NCBI GenBank assembly: GCA_028386065.3
Contig: JAKUCV010002763.1
Coordinates: 124,001-188,000 of the forward strand
DNA: 64,000 nt
Direction of reading: 5' to 3'
From: Turnera subulata
Taxonomy: Eukaryota; Streptophyta; Magnoliopsida; Malpighiales; Passifloraceae
In this document: positions 27,521 to 38,936 of the stretch, in pieces
Numbering within the stretch: the first letter of the stretch is position 1
Layout of the letters: every line of letters begins with the position of its first letter
The notes under the pieces: model-generated
The model's input: the letters and a program-made list of their open reading frames with translations, nothing else
What the model was told of the DNA's origin: nothing
Databases searched by the model: none
Program-made: the position numbers and the translations under genes

Positions 27521-27850
27521 ACAGACCTACCCTTAGCAACTTTCGCCACTAACATACCGTTAATGACTTTAGACCGATTGATCTTCTCGACCATATCCTC
27601 CACACAACCTTTCGACTCAATCCTGACGAAACCAAAGCGGTTTCCGGCCAAGTTCCTCTTCCCAGGAATGTAAACATTCAGAACGAAACCCACTTTGGAC
27701 ATATCTAAAAACAAGTCTACAGCATTCCAATTCATCGAAATGTTCTCAGCAAAAACTGTAACTGCGCTCTTGTTCACCAACGCCCTCTGCACTTGATTCC
27801 TCGGCCATCTAAAGAAGAAAGATGGTTTGCTATTATCATACCGAAATAGG
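27521..27850 (-). pseudogene. RRM-domain fragment next to the LTR
   Basis: On the minus strand this reads VTVFAENISMNWNAVDLFLD, then VGFVLNVYIPGKRN, NRFGFVRIESKG and NGMLVAKVAKGRS. VTVFAENI and NRFGFVRI sit where the RNP2 and RNP1 motifs of an RNA-recognition motif belong. This form of RRM, with a linker like IPGKRNLAGNRFGFVR, is found in ORF1 of some plant LINEs. The fragment ends directly at the LTR start (27520) and begins about 20-40 bp after the second ORF's stop. It looks like foreign sequence joined into the element. Confidence 0.7.
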
Positions 27851-27871
27851 GGCATCAGTCGGGTGAAGGCA

Positions 27872-29590
27872 TCACTCATCATCACTATCCGGCTCAGGAA
27901 GTGACGCAACAATCTGGTCGAGAGTTTCCATCACTCTGGCTTCAAAATCGGTCAACTGGTCTTGAATAGCATCCAACTGTTCTTCTATGGCAGAAACTCG
28001 AGCAGCCAAGTCAGGCACCTGAGACACTTTCTGTTTGGTCTTCTTGGTTACAGAAAAGGTTCCATCTTCGTTTGGTTTGATGAGCATTTTTCCAAGAGTG
28101 GCTGAGCTAATAAGTTCAGGACTGACTGGTTTTTGCACATCAATTGGGGTCTTGGAAAATTTCAGCACAGCAGAGTGATTAGACTTCCATGGCAAGGAAC
28201 TTTGCATGTTGCCAAGTGATGCAGAATCAGAGTGCCTTAGCAGATTGGAGTCTTCTTCAAGAGACAGGCCAGAGTCCATTGGTCATAGAGCTTGACTGTG
28301 GTTCGATGATGTGGTCGGGGCAAAACCACCCTTGTCAACATGTACATCAGAGCACGATGTTGAGGAGACAAAGTGCTATATGTGTCTCGTTTCCTAGTGC
28401 TTCCAAAGAGTAGTCTATTGCCTTCGGCATCGGTTGGAGTTCCTTTTTCGTGTTGGTCATTGACATAGACCACCTTCAGTTTGCCTGGTTTCGGCTTCAG
28501 AACCTTGATAATATCATCAGCAGTAATGGTGACCATCTTTCCATTTGGACTAGTGGTAATGGAGTCAGTGGCTCTTGAAGCATTTTGAGTGGACTCCATG
28601 TGCTTGAAGAACTCCCTAAATATTATCCTATATCCTTTAGCTTTGGCCAAGAAGTCGAGCTGTGCCTTCTTTAGTATTTAAGAGACACTAAGGGCCTCAA
28701 AATCTTCCAATATGACAGTGTGTGGAGTATAGAAGGCAGCAAGGTTGATCACTCTCTTCTTTTCAGCTGATTTGCATTTGGGCACTCCCTTGGCTTTCTT
28801 CTTCGGTGGCTTAGCAGGTGTCTCGTCCTCATCATCTTCTTCCTTCTCTTCCTCATCAGCGTCATCTTCACTATCTTCTTTATCATCATTATTCCCCTCA
28901 TCTCCAGCACTGTTTTCCTCCTCATCATCCTCATCCGTAGAAAAATCAGAATCATCATCATCATCGTCCCTCTTTCTTTTCTTGGAGGCTTGTGATTCTT
29001 TTTGGTTCAACCTCTTTAGAAGATTCAGCAACAGAGTCATCATTCTCGGAGTCAGATTCATTGTCTGACTTATCTTCATCTTCAGGTTCAGGCTCAGGTT
29101 CTAGCTCACCAACTTTCCTTTTTTCCTTCAGCTTTGGACATTGGTTTCAAAATTGGTTTCTTTGTAACCACTGTTGGTGAAGGTTCTCGAATAGACACAC
29201 CAGTGTATTTCCTCAGCTATTTCTTCTGAGGTGTTTGGGATTCTTCAGGGGATTTCTCAAATAGAGCAGGTTCAAAGGATGGAAGTGAATCAACTGCTTT
29301 TTTACTAATCTTTAGCACTTTCTCCATCTTAGTTTCACTATCCTCAGTGTGCTGTGGAAGGATTAGATCCACAGTTGGTTGCTTCTTGGTCACAGGTGGC
29401 TTGGTTTTAGGGGAAACCATCTCAGAAACCATGTCTGAAACCACTTCTGAAATCACGGATGTTGTCTGCTTTGCCTTGGCAGTAGCTTCCAGCTTCTCAA
29501 CCTCTACATACTGCTTCAGATTATACTCCTTCTTTTCTTGCTCAGTGGGTTCTTTGATAAGGCTTTCAAAGGGTTCATGGCTTTCAAGGG
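27872..29590 (-). pseudogene. Second (acidic, plant-transposon-protein-like) ORF of the first SIRE-like element
   Basis: The reading frame is broken into at least four pieces. From right to left: a Lys/Glu/Thr-rich stretch (EVEKLEATAKAKQTTSVIS), a long acidic run with KKRKRDDDDDDSDFSTDEDD (about 28980), NLAAFYTPHTVILEDFEAL (about 28700), FREFFKHMESTQNA (about 28600), LSPQHRALMYMLTRVVLP (about 28340), and a C-terminal coiled stretch LAARVSAIEEQLDAIQDQL ending PEPDSDDE (27872). The layout matches the ORF at 59491 in the other element only in general character. The function is unknown; it sits where SIRE-type elements carry an env-like ORF. Confidence 0.6.
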
Positions 29591-29599
29591 CTTTCAAGG

Positions 29600-31625
29600 G
29601 GTTCTTTGAATGTCCCCTGGGTACTCTCACATCTCTATGAGATGTAGATCCATGATCAGCATTACATGATTTTTCACTAGGACCACTTGGTTTTAGATCT
29701 GGTTCCAGGCTTAGTTGGATCGTTGGTTCTTGTATGGGCTGAGGAAGAAGCTCTATTTCAGGTGGTTCATCCTCCTTTTCATTAACACCATCGATATTAA
29801 TGATTTCTGGTTGAGTCTCTGGTGTATCATCTGCATCTATGTCATCACTTACAGTACACGGGTCAACTTCATCAAAGACAGCATGCATGGCTTCTTCAAC
29901 AACCAAGGTTCTCTTATTGTAGACATGATATGCTTTACTAGTTAAAGAGTATCCAAGAAATATACCCTCATCAGATTTAACATCAAATCTATCCAGGTTA
30001 TCCTTAGTATTAAAAATGAAGCACTTGGACCCAAAAACCTAAAAGTAGCTGATGTTTGGTTTCTTATCAAACCATATCTCATATGGGGTCTTCTCAATCT
30101 GAGATCGTAAAGATACTGTATTTAAAATATAGCATGCTATGTTCACGCCCTCTGCCCAGAAATAAGCAAGTAACTTATGCTCATTAAGCATAGTTCTAGC
30201 CATTTCTTACAAAGTTCGATTCTTCCTTTTAACAACCCCATGTTGTTGAGGTGTTCTAGGAGTCGAAAAGGTGTGCACTATGCCATTTTGCTCATAGAAG
30301 TAATTGAAGGTAAGATTATCAAATTCTCCCCATGATCACTCCTCATTTTTGAAATTTTATAGCCTTTTTCATTTTGTAATTTGCTAACAAGTGTATCAAA
30401 AGCATTGCATGCATGATCCTTTTGAGCAAGAAAAAGTACCCATGCATATCTTGAATAGTCATCTACTATTATGAATGTATATTTTTTACCTCCTAGACTA
30501 GTAGTTCTTATGGGACCAAACAAATCAATATGCAACAATTCAAGAGGTCTAGATGTAGAGATGGTATGCTTTGGTTTAAAGAAACTTTTAATCTATTTTC
30601 CAAGTTGACAAGCTCTGCAGGTGTTTTCTTTCTCAAACTTGAGTTTAGGCACTCCTCTTACCAACTCCTTCTTGGACAGATTTGCGATCAGCTCTAAATT
30701 TGCATGACCAAGCCTTCTGTGCCAGAGGGTTGGTGTCTCTGTCCTTGCATTAAGACACGTGAACTCAGGATTAGAAACATTTTTCAAGTTAATGGAATAT
30801 ATGTTTCTTTTTCGTTTACCAGTAAAAACCACTTGATTTTTGTTTGTGACCAAGCACTTAGATGCTTCAAATATAACTTTATATCCCTTGTCACACAGAT
30901 GACTGATGCTTAACAAGTTTTATTTCAGATTATCTACCAACAAGAAACGCTCAATAGCAGGATAGGAGTCAACATTACCAAGACCAAGAATTGTACCTTT
31001 TGACTTGTCACCAAAAGTTACATTATCTCGGTCTTTTTCAGTTAGGGATGAAAACATAGATGAGTCACCAGTCATGTGCCTTGACATCCACTGTCCAAGA
31101 TCCATTAATCCCTGGTATCCTGTCATCATAGTCAAGCTTTAGGTACCCAAACTGATTTGGTCCTTCAGGGTTAGGCTTGGTTCCTTTCGGAACCCAAATA
31201 TACTTCACATTGTAGTTTCTCTTTTTGAACCAACAAGTTCTAACACTATGTGTAGCCTTACCACATAAATGACATGTGATATATGATGGTTCAGAGCTAT
31301 GTGTATGCATACGAGGTCTTCTCATATAAGAGTGAGTGTATGTCCTAGGTATATATGATCTTCCAGACCTGGTTTGAACAAATGGCACATATTGGTTTGG
31401 TTTATCAGAAACCATTCTGGAACCATTTGGTTTATATGCTTTGTTGAAGACCATGTGTCTATATTGCAACCTAGAACCAATTTTAGCATTCTTTTCAGAT
31501 TCGTATGGTTTGTTAACATCCATATGAGTAGTAATAAGTATGTCAGATCCTGCCTTGACAAATTTCACTAGAGTACTTGGTTTCTTGAAAACCACATGGG
31601 TAGCTCCTATACCTTCCTTTTGCAT
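29600..31625 (-). pseudogene. Copia gag C-terminus, protease and integrase; RT missing
   Basis: A CCHC knuckle CHLCGKATHSVRTC (about 31270) is followed by WVPKGTKPNPEGPN. The protease motif LDSG lies near 31090, with a 1-nt loss immediately after it. The pre-integrase motif LWHRRLGHANLEL (about 30720-30680) and the zinc-binding CRACQLGK follow. The integrase core has HIDLFGPI (about 30530), IIVDDYSRYAWVLFL, and MRSDHGEN. The third catalytic residue is changed: the motif reads VVKRKN where VVERKN is expected. After EEAMHAVFDE (about 29880) the frame runs through RDVRVPRGHSKN (about 29610) straight into second-ORF sequence, so RT and RNase H (about 1.5 kb in the other copy) have been deleted. 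Confidence 0.85.
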
Positions 31626-31634
31626 TGAGTGCCT

Positions 31635-32335
31635 CTACTCTCCTAGCAGTATATTCAGGTTTTCAATTTCACTAGTAAATTTCTCAAGAGAGTGTTTCAG
31701 ATCACTGACATTTTCCTTAAGCTTGTCATTTTCCTTAGCCAACACGTCATTCATAGCAATACTAGAAGCACATTTCTTTTCTAGTTCATCATAAGCATTT
31801 TGCACAACAACTTTTTCAGTTTTAAGAGCTTCATAGGACTTTAGCATCTCAGTATGAGGAGTGTCAAGTTTTTTATACTCATTCCTATATGCTTCAGCAT
31901 CATATTCCAATAGTTCAATTTGTTTCTTATGTGCTGAGTTCTTTTTAAGTGCTTGTTTATACTTATCATGCAATTCACTAAAAGCATCCTGTAACTCATC
32001 AAATATAAAGTCAGGTGAGTCATCTACCTCAGAATCTTCTTGAGCCATGAGACACAAGTTTGTTGCCTTCTCTGTTTCTGAATCACTTGAAGAGTCTAAG
32101 TCATCCCATGCAACCATGGCCTTCTTTCCTTTGGTTTTTAAAGAATCATATTTGTTCTTATTTTGATGAGGACATTCTGATTTGATGTAACCAGGGCGAT
32201 TGCAACCAAAGCAGATCAAGGGATCCTTTTTAGGCTCATCAGTTTTAGTACTCCTAGGAGCTTTTCCCTTGAGTTGTTTCCTCATCTTGAGAAATCTCGC
32301 AACTCTTTTAGTGAGCATGGCAACATCTGGATCAC
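31635..32335 (-). pseudogene. Copia gag fragment (first SIRE-like element)
   Basis: The frame enters at SDPDVAMLTKRVARFLK and continues with a CCHC knuckle CFGCNRPGYIKSECPH, an acidic SSSDSETEKATNLCLMAQ block and a long coiled coil (ELLEYDAEAYRNEYKKL to SDLKHSLEKFTSEIENL). The N-terminal UBN2-type capsid region is missing: at 32336 the sequence changes into LTR DNA. The same order of knuckle, LCLMAQE and coiled coil is seen in the gag at 54062. Confidence 0.85.
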
Positions 32336-33406
32336 TGTAATCATGCACCCGCTGATTTGATCGTACACTTATGCAGAAACTTGAAAGAATAGAAGCAAGA
32401 GTAAATGACACAGAGATTTTAGAGTGGTTCCCCCTCACTAGGCACCTCCACTACCTAAAGAAACTTCCTTTAGGATTTCAAACTCTCACTATCAGGCTTT
32501 TACGAGATCAGCCTTAACCGATTACAAACACCAAGCTTTTGTAGGCTAAGCTCAAACCTTTTATAGAGACAAGCTTTTGCAGGCTAAGCTCTAACCTTTA
32601 CAAGTTTTTCCCAAGGCTAAACTCTAACCTTAACACAAATCTAAACCCAGATTTGACTAACCCAACAAGACAATACTAGTCTTGCCTAAATACTACCCTT
32701 TTGTTTTGATTTAAAAGCTAATGTAACAAAAGCAACAAGAACTCAACAAGTGTAAGCACAATCTAAATCTCAAAGCACTTTTTCAGACAATAACTGGGTT
32801 GATTTTCCAAGAGACCTTGGCCTTCCTTATATAGTGCTTAAGTAAGTGGGAGTAGGTAGGATATTTCTCTCTACCTTCAACGACTACAATCTTTAAGAAA
32901 GCATCAGAATTGCCCATGATGCCTTGTAGGATATTGCTGCTTCATTTTCAGGAAGTCTACTCTTCAACTACCTCCATAATTTAAAGACATTCCTTGTATA
33001 GCAAATCTGGACCACAAATAAGCCCCACAAATAGGACCACATGGACCACCTCATATAATAGAGCTAAGAAATGAGAGATAAGGGTTGAAAGTCTTCTTCT
33101 CTGTGTTGGACCACTCTCTCTGCCCGATAGAGTAGTTGGGGGTTGGTTTTAATTGCTGTGAGAATCACTGGGACCACTCAGCCACTTGCAACTAGGACCA
33201 CGATGTTAACAGTTACGTGCAGTTTCTTCAGAAACCATGCCATTTGGTTTCAATATGAAACCAAGCTGCATATATGATCAACACAAGTATATATACAACT
33301 AATCTGTTTTGTTAATCATCAAAATCAATATGTATCAACATACTAAATATGGTTAGTTATAAATTAACACTTAATTAGCACATTAAGCCCATGTTTAGGC
33401 TAACAA
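32336..33406 (-). repeat. Orphan copia LTR of a different family
   Basis: On the minus strand it starts TGTTAGCCTAAACATGG (33406) and ends GGGTGCATGATTACA (32336). It is about 1.07 kb. The end region (GAGGGGGAACCACTCTAAAATC, read in two parts) has the style of SIRE-type LTR ends but is not the same sequence as the LTR at 52605. No primer site follows and no polypurine tract precedes, so it is a solo LTR. I found no matching 5-bp flanks (ATCAC at the left, ACAAG at the right), which suggests that the join to the gag fragment is a rearrangement. Confidence 0.55.
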
Positions 33407-33589
33407 CAAGTTCTAAGAAAATGGCTAACAGCAAGTACTTCAAGAGAATGTCTCATGGTGTCTCCTGAACTGGTGTTCTCTCCTGTCGATGTTCGTGCAA
33501 GATCTTCTCCCTCACTCCCCACTTGGCTACCACGGTGAGACGGTCCTTGGTGGGTCTGATAATCCTACTCAAGAAAGATCTTTGTGACT

Positions 33590-36432
33590 GCAAAATACTG
33601 CCACCCATACTTTCAGTGATAGGATGTGATCTTAATCTGGAAAACCATATCCCTCCCCACTATTTCCTCAAGCTGGGTTGGTATTTCATCCTTCTCACCG
33701 TTGGTGCTGTCCATCAATTCCATGGCCGGAATTTTAATGAGCCATTCAATTTTCCGATCAAACAAAGTTAGAGTGACCTCACCACTCTGATCGGCTACCA
33801 AGACTTCAACCTTATGCCTGCAAAAAAAGGCCATTCAATAATCCTAGAACCCGATGTTTTAAACTATACTATTAAACTTGCAACCTTGTATTTTTGGGAT
33901 GCATCATATATTACAATATTTTCAATAATACTATTTCTTGGAAACAACTAACCTTATTGCGGGAACTGTCCACTTGGAACTGCATGACAGGCAAAACTTA
34001 GAAGGATCATGGCGGTCAATCTTTTTCCAGCAATTCGGGCAGGCAAAATAACACCATCCACATCGATTATGCACCTCCTTTTAGGGGAGAGCAAAATAAC
34101 CGTACCGTTCATACCGAGCCGATACCGATGGTATCGGTTCGAAATTTAAGGGAATCCTAGAGCCTCCCTACCAATTTGTACCGTGCCGAATAATTGGGTT
34201 TAGTAATCAGTCGGCATCGGGTTAGACCATCGGTTTTCGGCATGAGCCGATACCGACCAGCCCAAGACACCCAATCTTACCCAACCCAACATTCACACTT
34301 CTCAAGCCCACCAAATTACACTAGCCATGACCCAACCCACCCAACAAAATACTAACCCAAAAAATGCAAACTCTAAAATCACTCATTTTCTCTCCCTCAC
34401 TTTTGCTCATCTCTCTCCCCGTCTCCCACGCCGCTGCCACTCTTGTCACCCTCCCCATCCTTCATTTCTTCTTCTCCTCCATAATCATTGTTTTTACATC
34501 ACTCTTTTCTCCTTTTTTTCTTTTTTCCCATCTACCTTCTCCTTCTCCGACCCTCACGCCCCCTTCGTCTCTTCCCTTAGTCCTTTTTTTTGCATCTCCT
34601 CCATCTCCTCCCATTCTTGTTGGATAGTTTCTTTTTTTTTTTATTGGGGATCGTTGCTATTGTGATGAACATGAGTCATGGTAGGTTATTGGGCTTAATT
34701 TTTTTAAGTGTTTTATGGATTTTTTCTTGGTATGTGAATCATGATTCTCTGTGATTTTTTGTAAGTGATTAGGCTTGAAATAGGTATTGGGAAAAAAGAT
34801 GGATCTGAACCAGTTGATTTAAAAGATTGGATTGTGCAAAAAAGAAAGCAAGTTCTTTCCTTTCGTCCTCTTCCTATTTTTTACCTTCATTCTCCTGGTG
34901 AAGATGCAAATCTGGGCTTGAACTTGTTTAGTGTTCGGTCGGCTTGCTTACCTACCAAACCGACATCGGTATTGATCGGTATGACACCGATCGGTGTAAT
35001 ACAGGAGTCAGCAAGGCATCGGTCGGAATTATAGGTCGTCGGAAAAGTCGGTATATCAAGCAATCAGTACGGTATATACGTGCCGACGTTTTGCTCACCC
35101 TTACCTCCTTTATCTCTCCTACAAAGGCAATCCTTTGATCGGTTTCCTCCACTTCCTCACCCTCAGTAGCTTCCAACACTTCTGAAGCAGTCTTGTGGTT
35201 TTCAGACATCTGTTTCTCAATAGGAAGGGTTTGGGAACCAAGAGCCTGAGACAAACATATACCTTCTTCCACTGGACAAATGGTACAAAAAGGTAACCAA
35301 TCAATATTAATTAATCTAACACATCTTGGGATATAATTTTACGTTCAGAATCTACCTTTCCAACATCTTTGCCACCTCTGGAATATCAGGGTTATGATAT
35401 AACTTGGTAGCAAGGGTGGACGACAAAGTGTTTGTCCCTGCATAACATTACTACATATAATTAGTGCAGCTAAACTTCAGGCTTATATGCAGTTAGTCTT
35501 CTCTACAGCTTACTCAAGAACATCATGCTCAGCAATGAAGTCAACACCACCACCACAGGTTTTTCTGTAGCTTCAATGCTCTCATCAGTAATCATTTCCA
35601 CCTGCTTGCCCCACAAAGTGACCTGAAAATTCTGTCCCCTACACAACACAACAATTCTAAGCGCACCAAACCGAACCCAAAGAAGTACAAAACAGAAGAT
35701 ACATAGCATTTGATATAGAAACCATAATGCCACTCCACACACTTTGATAAAGTCACCACCATGCTCCGCTTCTGTGTTTTCCCGCTGCTTGTCTCTATAG
35801 GCTCTATAGGACCAAATGAATTCAACTGTCCTACGATCTGCATGTAGAAAGAAAATAACAGAATAACAGTTATCAAAGTTCATTTCATAACACTGTGTTT
35901 TCCACCGTAACATTTCCCAAAACATTTCATTTACCAGAAAAATAAGTATTCTTGTTACATCTGTCTAAAAGTGTATCTGCATCAACAACCTGGAACATAA
36001 ACTGCGGTATTCGACGAACGTTACATTCAATACTTGCAACTTTGGAAAAGTCAAAGAATTGAAGCTTCATTTTGGCCACAACAGGTCGGTATGGGCTGGT
36101 CTCTATAAGAACGCAGAAATTACTGATCCGATAAGCCATTCCTTCCTGTATTTTGGAACAAAAGCGCTCTACCTGCATCTTCCGGACAATAACGTGCATC
36201 ATACTCCCATGTGCCGAATAATCGTCATCAGGTAATGCACCAATTATGAATGTTCAAAGACATATACCAACAACAACAGGATTCTCACCTGTTCATCCGG
36301 TAAAATAGCATTTAAACTGATCACTTGTTCTTCAACTTTTGTATTCAGCGATTCCCACATCCTAATCACTCTAACTTCAATTTTCCAGGAATCCTGATCT
36401 GGAGACAGCTCATTAAGGAAACTAATGGCCAT
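33590..36432 (-). pseudogene. Replication protein A large-subunit-like gene, broken
   Basis: OB-fold proteins of this family bind single-stranded DNA. Exons read leftward from ATG 36432: MAISFLNELSPDQDSWKIEV and WESLNTKVEEQVISLNAILP, with donor GTGAGA after 36289; VIVRKMQVERFCSKIQEG and KLQFFDFSKVASIECNV (to 35935); VGQLNSFGPIEPIETSSG (about 35845); FQVTLWGKQVEMI (about 35630); LSSTLATKLYHNPDIPEVA (about 35420); QRIAFVGEIKE (about 35120). A zinc-finger exon CPNCWKKIDRHDPSKFCLSC follows (about 34050), then VEVLVADQSGEVTLTLFDR (about 33830). A hAT element splits one exon, and an in-frame stop follows KITSYH (about 33613). Helitrons also carry such genes, but no Rep/helicase is present. Confidence 0.8.
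34082..35103. mobile_element. Non-autonomous hAT element inside the RPA-like exon
   Basis: The 1,022-bp element is flanked by a perfect 8-bp duplication CCTCCTTT (34074-34081 and 35104-35111). The left end TAGGGGAGAGCAAAA and the reverse complement of the right end TAAGGGTGAGCAAAA are inverted repeats. An 8-bp duplication and TAGGG-type ends are hAT hallmarks. Subterminal regions are rich in CCGATACCGA-type words in both orientations (for example GATACCGATGGTATCGG). No transposase is encoded; the CT-rich middle (34380-34640) has only chance open frames. Confidence 0.92.
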
Positions 36433-36529
36433 CAAGACTTCGAAATAATAGTATACTGCACATGAAAAAACAAACTCACTGCACATGAAAATAAAGATAC
36501 ACAATGCTCTCTGACTTGAACGGAGCGGA

Positions 36530-37020
36530 TGCGCAGGCGTCGGTATGAAGCGTAAACTGGAATCAATGGAGTTACATCATACCTATATTCGTATGAAACT
36601 GGTATGTGAATCTGGAAAGCAACGACAATAGAGGTAGCAACAACAACAAATTTGCAGCAAAAAGCAAAGCAGAATAAACCAAAACAGGTCAGCATCATTA
36701 CCTCGTAGGACTGCATCTTAATTTTACATAAGCTTGGTTTGAGTTCTGACCGGTTTCCCTATACAGTATTGCTTCTCTCCGCGTCCAAACTGGTGGAAAC
36801 TGTCTGATTCTAGACGGTAACGACAACATAGGCAACAACAACAACAAATCTGCAGCAAACACCAAAGAAGGACAAACCAAGACAGGTCAGCATGATTGCT
36901 GTATAGAACTACTTCTTACTGTTACACCCCCATGGTTGGATTACTCACCAATTTAACTATACTGTATTGCTTCCCTCAGGATCTGAAATGCTAGAAAGTG
37001 AGACTGCGATTGATGATATA
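36530..37020 (-). repeat. Diverged tandem units upstream of the RPA-like gene
   Basis: About 36590-36716 and about 36780-36898 share AACAACAACAAAT(T/C)TGCAGCAAA, ACCAA(A/G)ACAGGTCAGCAT and GGTAACG/AGCAACGACAA words. The spacer between them and 36900-37010 shares TATACAGTATTGCTTCTCTC or a near copy. The unit is about 180 bp. It may be promoter or 5' UTR sequence duplicated in tandem. Confidence 0.5.
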
Positions 37021-37470
37021 GTACAAACCAATCGATGCTGCAATAATTGATGATGTCTCTTCGGCAGCTTCCAAAATGTACAATGCGGCTCTTACTCTTC
37101 TCAGCCACATCACAAATGCTCCCAATAAAAACTATGCGGGGAAGTTTAAGGGAATTCCTTGTACCGGACTATGGCATTTAATTAGGTTCCATGTACTTGA
37201 ATTTTCCATTATTAGGATACATTGTTGATTTTCTTTCTTCACCAAAAAGAGCCAAAATTCCAAATTCAACTGGGGCTATGCAACTGACATTTTAGCATTT
37301 TGCCAAGTGGCATCCTGGTTGCATTTTGTGGCGAGAAGGACACGTGTCAGCCCCAGATTTAGGTCTCTGCTTTAATATATTTACATAGATATCTCTTGGT
37401 TCAATTTAATCATACCAACAACACAGTCAAAAGACTAAAACATCACAAGATCATGAGCAATAACCTCACA
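37021..37470. other. Non-coding, nothing recognised
   Basis: I see no coding exon, RNA gene or repeat boundary here. Confidence 0.4.
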
Positions 37471-37479
37471 AAGAGGTGC

Positions 37480-38440
37480 AATGGAAGACAAATATACGTA
37501 TAATTAATCATCAACAATTATTCATGTCGATTATGGATCCGACCCAAAGCTAAGCAGACCAAGTTACCTGAGCGCATTTATGATCCGCGATCAGTCAATG
37601 TGTGTGTAACAGTGAGGGGGTGAGACTAAAGCACTATCTCATCATAAAATAGATAAACAAAGGTAAACAATTATAAATTAGCTACAAATACACCGGTGTC
37701 TGGAAATACAAGCCATAATGCATAAAAGCATGCCACAGTGCACATTACAAAGTCATCAACATACTTTAATCCCACACTTATCATTAATTGTCTTATTATG
37801 GCTATGCTTTATCATTTATTAGAGTTAAACGTTTTATTAGTGTCTTCTACTGTATGCTAAGGGCTCGGTAGCGATTGGCCAGTCCAGGGCTCAAGCTTTC
37901 TATACTAACATATCAGAAGGGATAGATTCTGATAAACAAATATCCACTGAATTTCTGATAAACAAATATCCACTGAATCACATCGAGTGATCGAGGTCTC
38001 TCTGCGGGTGCACCCCGTATATACCAAAACCAGGTATAAAAAATTAAAAGAAACACTCTTGAGCGATTTCGTAACTATAACTAAGAGTAGCTCAAATGAA
38101 GTGATTTCGAGGTTGTACAGGTATGAAACTGTATAATTGAGAATAGCTTAAATGGTTTGATGAGTAGTAACTATATATCAACAAGGTAAACCCTACCTTT
38201 TCGGTACGCGTTCCATAAAAGTCCCAAAGTTAAACACACTTGACTTGAAACAATTATGAGATGGGTAACTTCCTGAGAAATTTCCCTAAAAAATATACGT
38301 TTGGGAATTGTAAACCGGTGGTGACAAGGATGAGGAGAGTTTTCAATTAAAGGCTAATTTAGGGACGAAGACGGGATCAAACTACCGCCCGAGAGATTAT
38401 GCAAAGATGAGATGAAGAATTTGCGCTTCATAGTTACATA
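37480..38440 (-). repeat. Degraded Ty3/gypsy LTR-like sequence
   Basis: On the minus strand the order of landmarks (GAAGTTACCCATCTCATAATTG near 38270 read in two parts, AAGTCAAGTGTGTTTAACTTT, GACTTTTATGGAACGCG, a GGGGTGCACCCGCAGAG block near 38010, and TAGTGCTTTAGTCTCACCCC near 37630) resembles plant chromovirus LTRs. I found no second LTR, primer site or target duplication. Boundaries are approximate. Confidence 0.4.
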
Positions 38441-38936
38441 TTTAAACTCTGTTTTTTTTTTCATTTTGAACCAATATAATAATGAAATAAAATAAAAGAC
38501 AAAAAATTACTTCTTAAATTTGGAATTTTGGCTATTTTTTTTACCTCTTGGTTTGATATTTAAATTTAACATACAATTTCTAATGTATATTTAGACAATA
38601 GGAAAAATGCCTTATATTGCAAAAATATAGATATTTAAAATAAATAATTTAAGCGCAGTGATCCATAGGGAATGCAAGGGAAGCTGGGATGGGGGCAAAT
38701 TCTCCTCGTCGCTGTGGGAATTGGAGACTTACGGAGTGTTTTCAACAGTAGGGATGAGGAATATTTTAGGCTGCCACTACGTGTCAAGATCCCCCGTACC
38801 TTAGCATCATTTTTGTGTTTTCTTTTTCGTTTGTCATCTGATATTCAAAGTTTTACTCCAACTTATCTAGATCCGACCCAAGGTACAAATATAAGACAAA
38901 ATGAGTTTATATAAATTCTTCATATTAACGATAAAC
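38441..38936. other. AT-rich non-coding DNA
   Basis: It is low-complexity AT-rich sequence. An open frame of 80 codons at 38672-38914 has no domain I recognise and is not called. Confidence 0.4.

Larger units (their letters stand above)
26040..32335 (-). mobile_element. SIRE-like Ty1/copia element, internally deleted
   Basis: On the minus strand it runs from part of gag (32335-31635), through protease and integrase, to a second acidic ORF (29590-27872) and an LTR (27520-26040). Reverse transcriptase and RNase H are absent. Both outer ends are damaged: the 5' LTR and gag start are replaced at 32336 by an unrelated LTR, and the right end of the 3' LTR stops being recognisable near 26040. Its LTR matches the LTR at 52605-54006 in order and motif content. 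A second ORF after pol is a feature of SIRE/Maximus-lineage copia elements. Confidence 0.85.

Noticed and set aside
28745..29068. 107-codon Ser-rich frame on the plus strand
   Set aside because: It is the antisense of the acidic Asp/Glu run in the second ORF of the first SIRE-like element.
34327..34665. 112-codon frame
   Set aside because: It lies inside the non-autonomous hAT element in CT-rich sequence, with no transposase motif.
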